Source: Acetatifactor muris
GTDB lineage: Bacteria; Bacillota; Clostridia; Lachnospirales; Lachnospiraceae
DNA: 64,000 nucleotides
Direction: 5' to 3'
Assembly (NCBI GenBank): GCA_023663635.1
Contig: JAMPHD010000001.1
Location: 482,291 to 546,290 of the forward strand
Shown here: positions 18,068 to 25,607 of the stretch, piece after piece
Layout: every line of letters begins with the position of its first letter
Position numbering within the stretch: the first letter of the stretch is position 1
Notes under the pieces: generated by a model
Databases searched by the model: none
What the model was told of the DNA's origin: nothing
Seen by the model: only the letters and a program-made list of their open reading frames with translations
Made by a program: the position numbers and the translations under genes

Positions 18068-18724
18068 TTAATACACAGATAATTCTCCGCTTGTTAATGT
18101 CTCTTCAAAAGTGGCACCAATGGGGAAGTTCAATATCTCTATTCCGATGAACCAAGTTCCGGTTACAGAGATTTCAGCTTTGACTCCGCCTTTGGAAGTG
18201 GCATAACCACTTTTATGTGTCCATTCTGCTCCAACGAGGCCTGACATATACGAATTAGTCACTGAGATATTGGAAGCCACACCGTTACTATATTTGAAAC
18301 GAAGATCAGCATTTGTCATCGAAAATAAACTCGTGTTCCCGCCACCCCACCATGAAACAGTGTTTGTATACCACCCGTCGGGCTCTATTGGGGTTGCTGA
18401 AAGAGTTCCGACCATTGACCCATTGTGATTTTGCATAGAAGTAGTATTGCACGTGGCAAGTTCAGAACTTTCTGTAACAAGCTGTTTCAGATATGCCTCT
18501 GCCTCTTCTATGGAATCAAACTGTATTAGTGTTTTTCCTACCATTTCTTCTTCTGATAATTGTGAAAACGAAATGGTAGTCCCATAATCGGCAGCACTCA
18601 ATTGAGAAACTATTTCATCCGCTTCCATTGTATTTTCAGAATGCTGTTCTGCCGCAAAAGCAGTAGTGCTAATGCCTAATGTCATTATTGCTATCAATAG
18701 AAAAGCTATAATTTTTTTGTACAT
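18068..18724 (-). CDS. secreted protein of unknown function
   Basis: 218 residues with a clear signal peptide: MYKK, a hydrophobic core IIAFLLIAIMTLGIS, and an AFA-A cleavage site near residue 24. The mature part shows no recognised domain; it has an acidic N-terminal region (about 30-75) and a Ser/Thr/Trp-rich second half with WYTNTVSWWGGGN and GLVGAEWTHKSGYATSKGGVKAEISVTGTW, which looks beta-rich. AGGAGAGG precedes the start. Base composition is A+T-rich compared with the flanking operon, as for the next two minus-strand genes. Surface or bacteriocin-like roles are possible but unsupported. Confidence 0.8.
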   Translation of the reverse strand: MYKKIIAFLLIAIMTLGISTTAFAAEQHSENTMEADEIVSQLSAADYGTTISFSQLSEEEMVGKTLIQFDSIEEAEAYLKQLVTESSELATCNTTSMQNHNGSMVGTLSATPIEPDGWYTNTVSWWGGGNTSLFSMTNADLRFKYSNGVASNISVTNSYMSGLVGAEWTHKSGYATSKGGVKAEISVTGTWFIGIEILNFPIGATFEETLTSGELSVY

Positions 18725-18784
18725 AATTTAATCCTCTCCTTTTTGTTTGAATATGACATTCATATATTTTATAAAAGATACCGA

Positions 18785-18828
18785 TTAGCGCATAAGCCAA
18801 TACGACATTAGTTAGGCTTATGCGCTAA
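18785..18828. repeat. perfect 14-base inverted repeat in a 343-base gap
   Basis: Arms 18785-18798 (TTAGCGCATAAGCC) and 18815-18828 (GGCTTATGCGCTAA) enclose a 16-base loop. It lies upstream of the secreted-protein gene and downstream of the YozG-like gene, both on the minus strand. No T run follows on the minus strand, so it may be an operator or a weak terminator. The rest of 18725-19067 is A+T-rich and holds no gene that I can see. Confidence 0.6.
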
Positions 18829-19067
18829 ATAAATTGTTTTAATTCGCCTTCTCCACAGTTGGCGATTGCACCATAAGTGTAAAAATATTGATCCAAATTG
18901 TATATGATCTTCGTGATACATAATTATATCCTCTCATTGGGTAATTATCGGCAACAGTAATATGTTGCAATTTGGTATCTCACAATGGTAAAATAATTTA
19001 AACTTTGCGTAATAATTCTTGAACTATAAATCAGAACAGGAACCTTTGTTTGATGTGATTCGCATTA

Positions 19068-19292
19068 TTAGTTTTGATCGAATGGAATATCACGCCGGAA
19101 TTCCAGAATATCTCCGGGCTGACAATCTAAAACATCACAAATTGCATTGAGAGTGGAAAAACGCACAGCACTAATTTTTCCAGTTTTCATTTTTGAAAGG
19201 TTCACATTTGATATGCCAACCTGTTTTGCCAATTCGTTAAGTGATATTTTACGGTCGGCCATAACTCTGTCTAAGCGTAAAATAATTGCCAT
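19068..19292 (-). CDS. small Cro/CI-type helix-turn-helix regulator (YozG-like)
   Basis: A 74-residue DNA-binding protein that is almost only a helix-turn-helix: DRKISLNELAKQVGISNVNLSKMKTGKISAVRFSTLNAICDVLDCQPGDILEF. This is the YozG-type family, commonly encoded right after a DUF2975 membrane protein, as here (gap 8 bases). The pair probably forms an autoregulated unit. The inverted repeat at 20070-20088 next to the pair's promoter is a candidate operator. Confidence 0.85.
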   Translation of the reverse strand: MAIILRLDRVMADRKISLNELAKQVGISNVNLSKMKTGKISAVRFSTLNAICDVLDCQPGDILEFRRDIPFDQN

Positions 19293-19300
19293 ATTTTCCC

Positions 19301-19930
19301 CTATAATGTTTCATCGGATTGCTGCTGCAACACAATGCCATATTTAAAGATATAGCTTAAGCATAGCACAATTCCACCTAACAATGCTAATTCCAATTTG
19401 CTGATCAATGATAATCGGGCGGTGGAAGGCCCCAAAATGAACAGTATAGCAGTTTCAATAACATTCTTATAGACAAAAATACATAGAAGAAGAAATCCGA
19501 TGTAGCGCACATGATTACTGCAAAACAGAGTAAACGGACTCTCATCTAAATTAATACGCTGAAAAATGGATTTCAGACACCATAAAATTGCCGCAGATAG
19601 GATTTGATATCCTACTGCTATTAACCAAACTAAACCGAACAGTACTTTACATGAATACTCACCCATATGAAAGCCGGTATCAGTTACCAATAGAATCAAT
19701 CCTTTGTCGCCAATATTAAAGCCAACCTTAGTATCGCTGCCATACTGTTCTGTGTAAAATGATGTTTCAGGAGTTATTAATGCGTAAATCCCATAAAATA
19801 GTAATACCAAAAGCGTCAATATCAAATACGACCAAAATATAAAGCGTAAAATTTTCCCAAGTGTATTACAGTGATTTTTCATAACGATCTGTTCGTTTTC
19901 CAACCTATTCATTGTATTCACTCTGTTCAT
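19301..19930 (-). CDS. DUF2975 membrane protein
   Basis: 209 residues with about four membrane segments: FIFWSYLILTLLVLLFYGIYAL (about 30-52), VLFGLVWLIAVGYQILSAAILW (about 95-117), YIGFLLLCIFVYKNVIETAILFIL (about 140-163), and LELALLGGIVLCLSYIFKYGIVL (about 178-200). The pairing with the downstream YozG-like regulator is typical for DUF2975. The function of the family is unknown; a role as a membrane-bound partner or signal for the regulator is inference. Codon use is A+T-rich. A strong promoter is visible upstream (20035-20063). Confidence 0.8.
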   Translation of the reverse strand: MNRVNTMNRLENEQIVMKNHCNTLGKILRFIFWSYLILTLLVLLFYGIYALITPETSFYTEQYGSDTKVGFNIGDKGLILLVTDTGFHMGEYSCKVLFGLVWLIAVGYQILSAAILWCLKSIFQRINLDESPFTLFCSNHVRYIGFLLLCIFVYKNVIETAILFILGPSTARLSLISKLELALLGGIVLCLSYIFKYGIVLQQQSDETL

Positions 19931-20034
19931 TTTTAACCCCTACGTTTTAGATTGTAAAATAGTTTTATCGCAAAATATGTCCATATTTGTGGTATGGAAC
20001 GGCCGACTGGCCATCACCGTTTTGTGTTTACGAT

Positions 20035-20063
20035 ACTATACCACGCCTATATATAAATGTCAA
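20035..20063 (-). promoter_or_regulatory. sigma-A promoter of the DUF2975-yozG unit
   Basis: On the minus strand TTGACA (20063-20058), a 17-base spacer, and TATAGT (20040-20035) form a near-consensus promoter. It reads toward the DUF2975 gene with a leader of about 100 bases. Confidence 0.8.
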
Positions 20064-20069
20064 TAAAAA

Positions 20070-20088
20070 ATTAATGTTAAACATTAAT
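20070..20088. promoter_or_regulatory. candidate operator next to the DUF2975 promoter
   Basis: A 19-base palindrome, ATTAATGTT-A-AACATTAAT, located seven bases upstream of the -35 hexamer on the minus strand. Its place suggests binding by the YozG-like regulator; this is inference. Confidence 0.5.
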
Positions 20089-20146
20089 ATATGTAGGGGC
20101 AAAATCCGGGCGTATTCATTTGCAAGCGAAAATCCATATCCTTCTC

Positions 20147-22114
20147 TTATTTTAACCCCTTAGCGTCCTGCAGCGTGATCCCGTTTTGGCCCAGCGGGAT
20201 CGCGTGATCAAGGCCCACAAATTTACCGTTCTCCTGCCACAGAACCTCCTTGACAAAATTGTATTTCTCGCTGTCCCAGGTGGTGAAATCGTCCAACAGC
20301 AGCCCGCCGGTGTCGCCGGAGTTGGCGTTGAGGCACCAGAAGGTGTGATTCAGGTGATAGGTGGAGATCAGCTGACGCATATAGGTCATCCAGGTCAGGT
20401 TGGGATCTCTCATAAATCCGCCCCATTCGCCGATGAAGAGGGGCGCGATCTCATTCTCGTGGATATAGAGCCAGTTGTCGTACCAACAGTCCTCCATCAG
20501 GCTGTCATAGGTATAATTTTTCTGAAACCACGGCTGTTCATATACCGTGGGGCCGTAGTCATGGGGAGAGTAGACCAGTTTGTTTTGGTATTTTCCAAGG
20601 TCGATGGGATAGTCGGCAACGGCTCTGAGGTTGCCGCCCCACCAGTTAAAATAATAGTCGTCCGAGTCGGTGGAGGAGTAGTCTCCGCCTTTTTTCTTGG
20701 GATAGATCTCAATGCCCTCCACCAGGATCAGTACATTGGGGTTCTTGGCCAACACTTTGGCTGCGGCGGTCTCCGCCACATATTTCCAGTTGTTGGCGGC
20801 CTTGGAGTCATTCCAGATGGCGGCCTTGCTGCCCTCGTTTGGTTTGCCGTGGGGCTCGTTCTTAAGATCGTAGGCGACGATGGTATCGTTATCCTTGTAG
20901 CGCTCCGCCATCCACTCCAGCGCGGCATAATACTCCTCCACGGAGACCTTGTCCGTGTACCAGAGGTTTACATTGTGGCCGGAGGCGTCCGTCTCAGCGC
21001 TGTGGATATCCGGCATGACTTTGATGCCGTTCTCCTCCGCAAGCACCAGAAAATAATCAAAGATCTCCAGAGAGTTCATGGAGTTCAATTCCTCGTTGTA
21101 GGCATTGTTGTAGTTGGCCCGGGGATAGTCGCCCGCCGCCCATTGGTTGATGAGCTGTGCGGATATGGGGACGCGGATGAGATTGAAACCATGGTCCGCA
21201 ATGCTCTCCACCGTGGGTACAAGGCGGCTGTTCCAGAGACCGTCAAAGGTGTTGGTTCCGGTGTTGTAGCCGAACCAGTTGACACCGGTGAGCCACACCT
21301 GTTTGCCGTCTTTGTCCAGGATTCGATTGCCGTCGGTAAAAAGCCAGTCGTCGCCCTGTACGGCGTCCCCGGAGCGCGTAAGGAGGGCGGAGACGTCGGT
21401 GGATTTCTTCTGCCCGTCGGCGGAATTGTTTTGGTCGTTTCGGTTCACGGTCCCCTTTTCCACCTGACAGGACGTGCCGTTTAAGGAGGCGGACGCGATG
21501 GACAGATCCGAGGCGGTGCCGATATTGCAGCCCAACACCACATTGGCGCCGGGGGCGATGGTCTTATTGTACTCCGCGTTGGAGATGGTCACATAATCCT
21601 CATGGGTGGACCATGTGCCGTCCCAGCCCTGAGCCGAGACGAGTCCGTCCACTTTCAGAACCAGATTCCAACCCTCCACCGCGGTGTCCGTCCGGTTGGT
21701 GATGCTCAGCTCCAGTGAGCAGAGTTTGGTGTCACCGTCCGCCCAGGAATTGCCCGCGGAATAGGTCAGTTCATAGGTGCCGTTTCCTGCGACGCCTGTC
21801 CCGGAAGAAACGGATTCACCGGAGGCGCCGGCCGTGGAATTTTCGCCGTTTTGGCCGGATGTGCCGCTCCCGGAAGAGCCGGTATTTTGACCGGATGTGC
21901 CGGTTTCTCCCGACGAGACATTGGCACCCTCCGCTCCTGCGGCATCGGCGGAAGGGAGTGATTCAACCTTGCCCGCATCGGCCTCTAAGGCGGCTCTGCG
22001 CAGCATATTGTTCTCGGCGATGACCGCGATCAGCGCGATGATAAGCAGCGCGCCCACGGCGCATCCGATCCCGATGAGGAGTTTGGTCGTGTTCTTCATA
22101 TTCGCATTATCCAT
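20147..22114 (-). CDS. membrane-anchored GH5 endoglucanase with CBM2-like domain
   Basis: Cell-surface beta-glucanase of 655 residues. Order: short cytoplasmic N terminus, one membrane anchor (about 10-30), a Ser/Gly/Asn-rich linker (about 50-108), a CBM2-like carbohydrate-binding domain (about 110-205, with SAGNSWADGDTKLCSLELSITN and WDGTWSTHEDYVTISNAEYNKTIAPG), a second short linker, and a glycoside hydrolase family 5 catalytic domain (about 250-635). Likely acid/base Glu420 lies in AYDLKNEPHG and nucleophile Glu563 in FIGEWGGF. Substrate is probably cellulose or another beta-1,4-glucan. It has its own promoter and is divergent from the next gene. Confidence 0.92.
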   Translation of the reverse strand: MDNANMKNTTKLLIGIGCAVGALLIIALIAVIAENNMLRRAALEADAGKVESLPSADAAGAEGANVSSGETGTSGQNTGSSGSGTSGQNGENSTAGASGESVSSGTGVAGNGTYELTYSAGNSWADGDTKLCSLELSITNRTDTAVEGWNLVLKVDGLVSAQGWDGTWSTHEDYVTISNAEYNKTIAPGANVVLGCNIGTASDLSIASASLNGTSCQVEKGTVNRNDQNNSADGQKKSTDVSALLTRSGDAVQGDDWLFTDGNRILDKDGKQVWLTGVNWFGYNTGTNTFDGLWNSRLVPTVESIADHGFNLIRVPISAQLINQWAAGDYPRANYNNAYNEELNSMNSLEIFDYFLVLAEENGIKVMPDIHSAETDASGHNVNLWYTDKVSVEEYYAALEWMAERYKDNDTIVAYDLKNEPHGKPNEGSKAAIWNDSKAANNWKYVAETAAAKVLAKNPNVLILVEGIEIYPKKKGGDYSSTDSDDYYFNWWGGNLRAVADYPIDLGKYQNKLVYSPHDYGPTVYEQPWFQKNYTYDSLMEDCWYDNWLYIHENEIAPLFIGEWGGFMRDPNLTWMTYMRQLISTYHLNHTFWCLNANSGDTGGLLLDDFTTWDSEKYNFVKEVLWQENGKFVGLDHAIPLGQNGITLQDAKGLK

Positions 22115-22165
22115 ATAGTTGATTCTCCTTTGACCCGTGGGGGTTGATAGGGGTTCTTATGCCAA

Positions 22166-22194
22166 AGTATAACATTTTCGGACCGCAATGTAAA
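22166..22194 (-). promoter_or_regulatory. sigma-A promoter of the GH5 gene
   Basis: On the minus strand TTTACA (22194-22189), a 17-base spacer, and TATACT (22171-22166). The leader to the GH5 start is about 45 bases and includes AAAGGAGA. Confidence 0.75.
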
Positions 22195-22203
22195 TCAAGT
22201 ACC

Positions 22204-22231
22204 TTGAAATACACCAAAAATGTTGTATAAT
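22204..22231 (+). promoter_or_regulatory. sigma-A promoter placed directly before a start codon
   Basis: TTGAAA (22204-22209), a 16-base spacer and TATAAT (22226-22231). The ATG of the transglutaminase-fold gene is at 22238, seven bases after the -10, where the transcript should begin. Divergent from the GH5 promoter ten bases away. Confidence 0.7.
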
Positions 22232-22237
22232 GGAGAT

Positions 22238-23818
22238 ATGAAAATTCTTAAAAACTTTTTTTACGCGATAATCATAATAGTCATGGTCGTTTGCGCCGGA
22301 ATCCTTGCATTGGCGCTTTCGCCGGATCTGACGCAGAAACTTTCCGTCATGCTCTATGGGGAGGAAGGGCCTGAAGCTTATCGGAGGAATAAAGAATCCT
22401 CCGGGGAGAGCGGAGAGGAGACTGCGGAGGACGTATCCGATCTGTACGGGGATATATCCGGGATTGCAAACGGCGTGCTGAAATCCGAGTCCGGCGCGGG
22501 CTATGTGGCGCCGCTCAGGGGAGCGATCAATCTCCCGGAGCAGGTCAGCGGGCGAAACGGCTACGAGCCCGTAAACGCGCAGAACGAGGAACTGACGGAG
22601 GAGCAGGCCGAGGAACCGGGCACCGACCTGAGCACCGGCCCCGTGGGAGACGGGCTTACTTTTGATGCGGCATTTTATCCGTATTATCATATGTTGAATG
22701 ACAAGATGCAGCATCTCTATCGGCAGATCTACGCCAACGCGTTGGAGTTGCGCAATTCCTTTGCGCCCGTGGAACAGGTGAACACGGCGCAGTTGAAGAA
22801 TGTATTTGAGGCGGTGTACAACGATCATCCGGAACTTTTCTGGTTGGATACGGGATATTCCTGTAAATATCGTCCGGACGGCATCTGTGTGCAGGTATCG
22901 CTGCTCTACAACCGCACGGCGCAGAATCTGGATCAATCCAAAGCAGAATTCGAGACTGCGGCTAAGAAGATATTGGACGGCGCCGCCGCGCAGAGTGACG
23001 ATTACGCCAAGGAGCAGTATGTGCATGACGAGTTGGTCAAAAAGGCGGACTATATGCTTTCCGCCTCCATGAACCAGAGCGCCTACAGCGCTTTGGTGAA
23101 CGGCAATACGGTCTGCGCGGGATATGCCAGAGCGTTCCAGTATCTGATGCAGCAGTTGGGCATCCCCTGCTATTATTGTGTGGGGTACTCCGGGGAGGAT
23201 CACGCGTGGAATATCGTGGCGATCGACGGAGGCTATCGGAATGTGGATGTGACATGGGACGACACCAACCCCTCCACTTATGACTATTTTAACAAGACGG
23301 ACGCGGATTTTGTGGGGACCCATGTGCGCACGGGCCTGAGCGTGTATCTGCCGCCCTGTGGGAACGGCTACACCGGGGTATCGGGCAATTTCCTGCCGGA
23401 GGACAATCTGGTGGGCGGGATCACTCTCAATCCCAATCCTCAGCAGCCCCTGACATGGGTGCCGAAGGAGAAGGACGACAAGGATCGTGACGGCGTCAGC
23501 GTGGTGGGCGGCATCACCTATGATCTGGATGCGGCCGGACTCTCGGCGGACTCGGTTCAGGACACTCTGGAAAAATATTACGAAAATTGCCTGAAACAGA
23601 TGGTGGATCGGGGATCCGGGCAGCAGTCCTTCAGCAATGCCGTGCCCAAGAACGTGTTGGATGAGATTGAGAGAGCCTATGGCACGGGAGCCTATGAGAA
23701 GGGCTATGTGGATGAGGGATTAGAGAAACTTAAGATGGAATATTTTGCCATTCAGATCCAGGTGGAGGAATTGGGCGGCAATTACTACCGACTGTACCAC
23801 AATATTTACACTTGGTAA
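22238..23818 (+). CDS. membrane-anchored transglutaminase-fold protein
   Basis: 526 residues with an N-terminal membrane anchor or signal (NFFYAIIIIVMVVCAGILALALS) and a transglutaminase-core domain at about 275-365. The Cys-His-Asp triad is visible as NTVCAGYARAFQYLMQQLG, GEDHAWNIVAIDGGYRNVDVTWDD. Bacterial members act as proteases or protein cross-linkers outside the cell; the substrate is unknown. It shares the HPELFWLDTGYSCKY block and triad layout with the protein encoded at 38400, so the two are paralogues. ATG 22238 fits the MK-plus-hydrophobic start; an ATG at 22220 would lie upstream of the promoter -10. GGAG is only two bases from the ATG. Confidence 0.85.
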   Translation: MKILKNFFYAIIIIVMVVCAGILALALSPDLTQKLSVMLYGEEGPEAYRRNKESSGESGEETAEDVSDLYGDISGIANGVLKSESGAGYVAPLRGAINLPEQVSGRNGYEPVNAQNEELTEEQAEEPGTDLSTGPVGDGLTFDAAFYPYYHMLNDKMQHLYRQIYANALELRNSFAPVEQVNTAQLKNVFEAVYNDHPELFWLDTGYSCKYRPDGICVQVSLLYNRTAQNLDQSKAEFETAAKKILDGAAAQSDDYAKEQYVHDELVKKADYMLSASMNQSAYSALVNGNTVCAGYARAFQYLMQQLGIPCYYCVGYSGEDHAWNIVAIDGGYRNVDVTWDDTNPSTYDYFNKTDADFVGTHVRTGLSVYLPPCGNGYTGVSGNFLPEDNLVGGITLNPNPQQPLTWVPKEKDDKDRDGVSVVGGITYDLDAAGLSADSVQDTLEKYYENCLKQMVDRGSGQQSFSNAVPKNVLDEIERAYGTGAYEKGYVDEGLEKLKMEYFAIQIQVEELGGNYYRLYHNIYTW

Positions 23819-23894
23819 TCCATATTCGTGACGGGAAACGGTCAAATGGCAATGTGTGACGCGGGCAGGACTTCTGTCCGGGAGGACGGGGCGA

Positions 23895-24260
23895 TCAGCG
23901 GACACCGATGTGTCTCTTGATCGCCTCGAAACTTTCCTTGCTGATGACGTGCTCAATGCGGCAGGCATCCTCCGTGGCGATGGTCTCGTCCACTCCGAGT
24001 TTGACCAACCAGGAGGAGAGCAGTTCATGGCGTTCATAGATCATCTCGGCGATCTCCCTGCCGGACTCCGTCAGGTAGATAAAGCCTTCCTTGGTCACAG
24101 TGATATGGTTGGCCTCCCTGAGATTCTTCATGGCCACGCTGACGCTGGACTTCTTGAATCCCAACTCGGCGGCGATGTCCACGGAGCGCACCACGGGATT
24201 TCTCCTGCTGAGGATCAATATGGTTTCCAGATAATTTTCTGCGGATTCGTTTGTCTTCAT
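23895..24260 (-). CDS. DtxR/MntR-family metal-dependent regulator
   Basis: A 121-residue iron or manganese sensor. The N-terminal winged helix (about 5-65, SAENYLETILILSRRNPVVRSVDIAAELGFKKSSVSVAMKNLREANHITV) is followed by the dimer and metal domain with YERHELLSSWLVKLGVDETIATEDACRIEHVISKESFEAIKRHI, where Glu and His ligands of the family sit. The SH3-like third domain is absent, as in MntR. AGAGG lies before ATG 24260. The frame stays open for 98 more codons upstream, but through a hairpin-rich repeat, so a longer protein is unlikely. It faces a small Feo-associated gene whose promoter has a DtxR-like operator. Confidence 0.9.
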   Translation of the reverse strand: MKTNESAENYLETILILSRRNPVVRSVDIAAELGFKKSSVSVAMKNLREANHITVTKEGFIYLTESGREIAEMIYERHELLSSWLVKLGVDETIATEDACRIEHVISKESFEAIKRHIGVR

Positions 24261-24292
24261 TTTGCCTCTCATTCCCGCGCTGACGCGCTCTT

Positions 24293-24490
24293 GCCCGATT
24301 GCATCGGGCGTTTGCTCGTTAATAGCCGCTCGCCGAATGAGTAAACTCATTCTTCTCGCTGCGGCCCCAAACTCGCAAGCTCGCGCTTTCAGCGCTTTAT
24401 TGCCTGCTTCGCAGGCAGCTTGCTCGTTAATAGCCACAGGAAAATCAAATGCCCCTTTCAGGGGCGCTTGATTTTCCTCTGCGGCTATTA
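24293..24490. repeat. hairpin-dense repeat element
   Basis: About 200 bases packed with short perfect palindromes: arms 24293-24299/24303-24309, 24335-24341/24346-24352, 24402-24407/24411-24416, and a composite hairpin 24438-24478. A 16-base direct repeat TTGCTCGTTAATAGCC occurs at 24312-24327 and 24420-24435, and TAATAGCCGC at 24320-24329 is mirrored by GCGGCTATTA at 24481-24490. It looks like a REP or MITE-like non-coding element upstream of the DtxR gene. It accounts for the gene-free stretch 24261-24547. Confidence 0.6.
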
Positions 24491-24547
24491 TATCATATTT
24501 CCGGATGGGGGGCAAACAAAAAATGGGATATGACTTTGTCTGCGGCC

Positions 24548-24576
24548 TTGACATTGGACAAAAGTTAGTCTATACT
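24548..24576 (+). promoter_or_regulatory. sigma-A promoter of the Feo-associated gene
   Basis: TTGACA (24548-24553), exact 17-base spacer, TATACT (24571-24576). Near-consensus and reading toward the small gene at 24630. Confidence 0.85.
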
Positions 24577-24579
24577 AAC
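24564..24579. promoter_or_regulatory. DtxR/MntR-like operator over the -10
   Basis: Inverted repeat GTTAGT-CTAT-ACTAAC overlapping the -10 hexamer. The half-site TTAGT/ACTAA resembles DtxR-family boxes. The DtxR-type gene lies about 300 bases away on the other strand, so it is the obvious candidate repressor. Confidence 0.7.
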
Positions 24580-24629
24580 CATGAGCGGAGGAATAGAGCG
24601 GAGGCATAGGTCAAAGGAGGTTGGCGAAT

Positions 24630-24785
24630 ATGAATATCGGAACGATCGCGGTGTTGCTTATCCTGTGTGTGATCGTGGCTTTAGTGGTCAGGAGTATGGT
24701 CAGGGACAAGAAGAGCGGAAAGTCTTTACAGTGCGGCATGGATTGCAAAAATTGCAGCGGGCATTGCTCAGGAACCGGCCGATAG
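24630..24785 (+). CDS. FeoB-associated Cys-rich membrane protein
   Basis: A 51-residue protein: one N-terminal membrane helix (IGTIAVLLILCVIVALVV), a basic patch RSMVRDKKSGKS, and a Cys-rich tail LQCGMDCKNCSGHC with four Cys. This is the pattern of the small proteins usually encoded next to feoB for ferrous iron uptake. AAAGGAGG lies nine bases before the ATG. No feoA or feoB gene is nearby in the window, so it is either an orphan or acts with a distant FeoB. The operator at 24564-24579 suggests repression when iron or manganese is sufficient. Confidence 0.8.
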   Translation: MNIGTIAVLLILCVIVALVVRSMVRDKKSGKSLQCGMDCKNCSGHCSGTGR

Positions 24786-24803
24786 TCATGGCCGGTGGTT
24801 TTT
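24774..24803 (+). terminator. intrinsic terminator of the Feo-associated gene
   Basis: Arms 24774-24780 (ACCGGCC) and 24790-24796 (GGCCGGT) followed by GGTTTTT. The 5' arm is inside the last codons of the gene and the stop codon is in the loop. Confidence 0.8.
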
Positions 24804-24826
24804 CAATACAATAATTTAAGGAGGAG

Positions 24827-24850
24827 GCTCTGCGACTTGCAGGGCTTTTT
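24827..24850 (+). terminator. second terminator-like hairpin before the two-component operon
   Basis: Arms 24827-24833 (GCTCTGC) and 24839-24845 (GCAGGGC) pair with one G-T, loop GACTT, then five Ts. GGAGGAGG lies just upstream. It could back up the preceding terminator or attenuate the response-regulator operon that starts 55 bases later. Confidence 0.5.
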
Positions 24851-24905
24851 CTCTCCATAAAGGTAATATTCTGAAAATTCGGAGATCATATTGAGGAGTT
24901 GCGTG

Positions 24906-25607
24906 ATGTATAAAGTATTATTGATTGACGATGATAAAGACTTATGCAGATTGATTAGGAATAACTTGGAAAAAGAGGGATATATTGTTTCGGTTCGGCA
25001 TAGCGGGGACATGGGAATAGCAGAAGCCATGACAAATGAATATGAGATCATCATTCTTGATGTCATGCTGCCGGCAAAGAACGGTTTTGAAGTGTTGGCT
25101 GAAATCCGCAAATACAGCAATGTCCCTATACTTATGTTGACTGCAAAAGACAGTGAAGGCGATAAGGTTTCCGGCTTGCGGATGGGCGCGGATGATTATA
25201 TTACCAAACCATTCAGCAGCAGTGAATTATCTGCCCGTATAGAATCGCTTTTACGGCGTTATCTTGTGTTGGGAAATCATAGCATGTCAAATCAAAACAG
25301 AGTATTAAATATTGGCGCTTTATCCATAGATATTGCGAAACATGAGGTAGAGAAGAACGGTGTATTGATTGACCTTACGGCAAAAGAATTTGATCTGTTA
25401 GTCTTTTTTGCAACGAATCAAGGGCAGGTGTTTACAAAACGGCAAATATACCATAATGTTTGGAATGATGAGTACGCATTTGATGACAATAATATTACCG
25501 TCCACATAAGAAGGCTGCGGAAAAAAATTGAAGATAATCCCGACACACCTGTCTATATTTTGACGGTTTGGGGAGTCGGATACAAACTGAACGGAGAGTT
25601 AAAATGA
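24906..25607 (+). CDS. OmpR-family response regulator
   Basis: 233 residues: receiver domain (about 1-120) with acidic pocket DDDKD, phospho-acceptor Asp in IIILDVMLPAKNGF, and conserved Thr/Lys in LMLTAKD and YITKPFSSSEL; then a winged-helix DNA-binding domain (about 135-230) with LTAKEFDLLVFFATNQGQVFTKRQIYHNVW and VHIRRLRKKIEDNPDTP. ATG 24906 has GAGGAG seven bases upstream. It overlaps the kinase gene by an ATGA. With the downstream ABC genes it resembles cell-envelope antibiotic sensing and resistance modules. Low G+C points to acquisition. Confidence 0.93.
   Translation: MYKVLLIDDDKDLCRLIRNNLEKEGYIVSVRHSGDMGIAEAMTNEYEIIILDVMLPAKNGFEVLAEIRKYSNVPILMLTAKDSEGDKVSGLRMGADDYITKPFSSSELSARIESLLRRYLVLGNHSMSNQNRVLNIGALSIDIAKHEVEKNGVLIDLTAKEFDLLVFFATNQGQVFTKRQIYHNVWNDEYAFDDNNITVHIRRLRKKIEDNPDTPVYILTVWGVGYKLNGELK

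Noticed and set aside
20186..21484. 432-residue open frame antisense to the GH5 gene
   Set aside because: The GH5 frame has catalytic motifs, signal anchor and promoter; the antisense frame has none.
24261..24554. 98-residue N-terminal extension of the DtxR-type regulator
   Set aside because: The extension is the translation of a hairpin-rich repeat; a good SD precedes the internal ATG and the family starts there.
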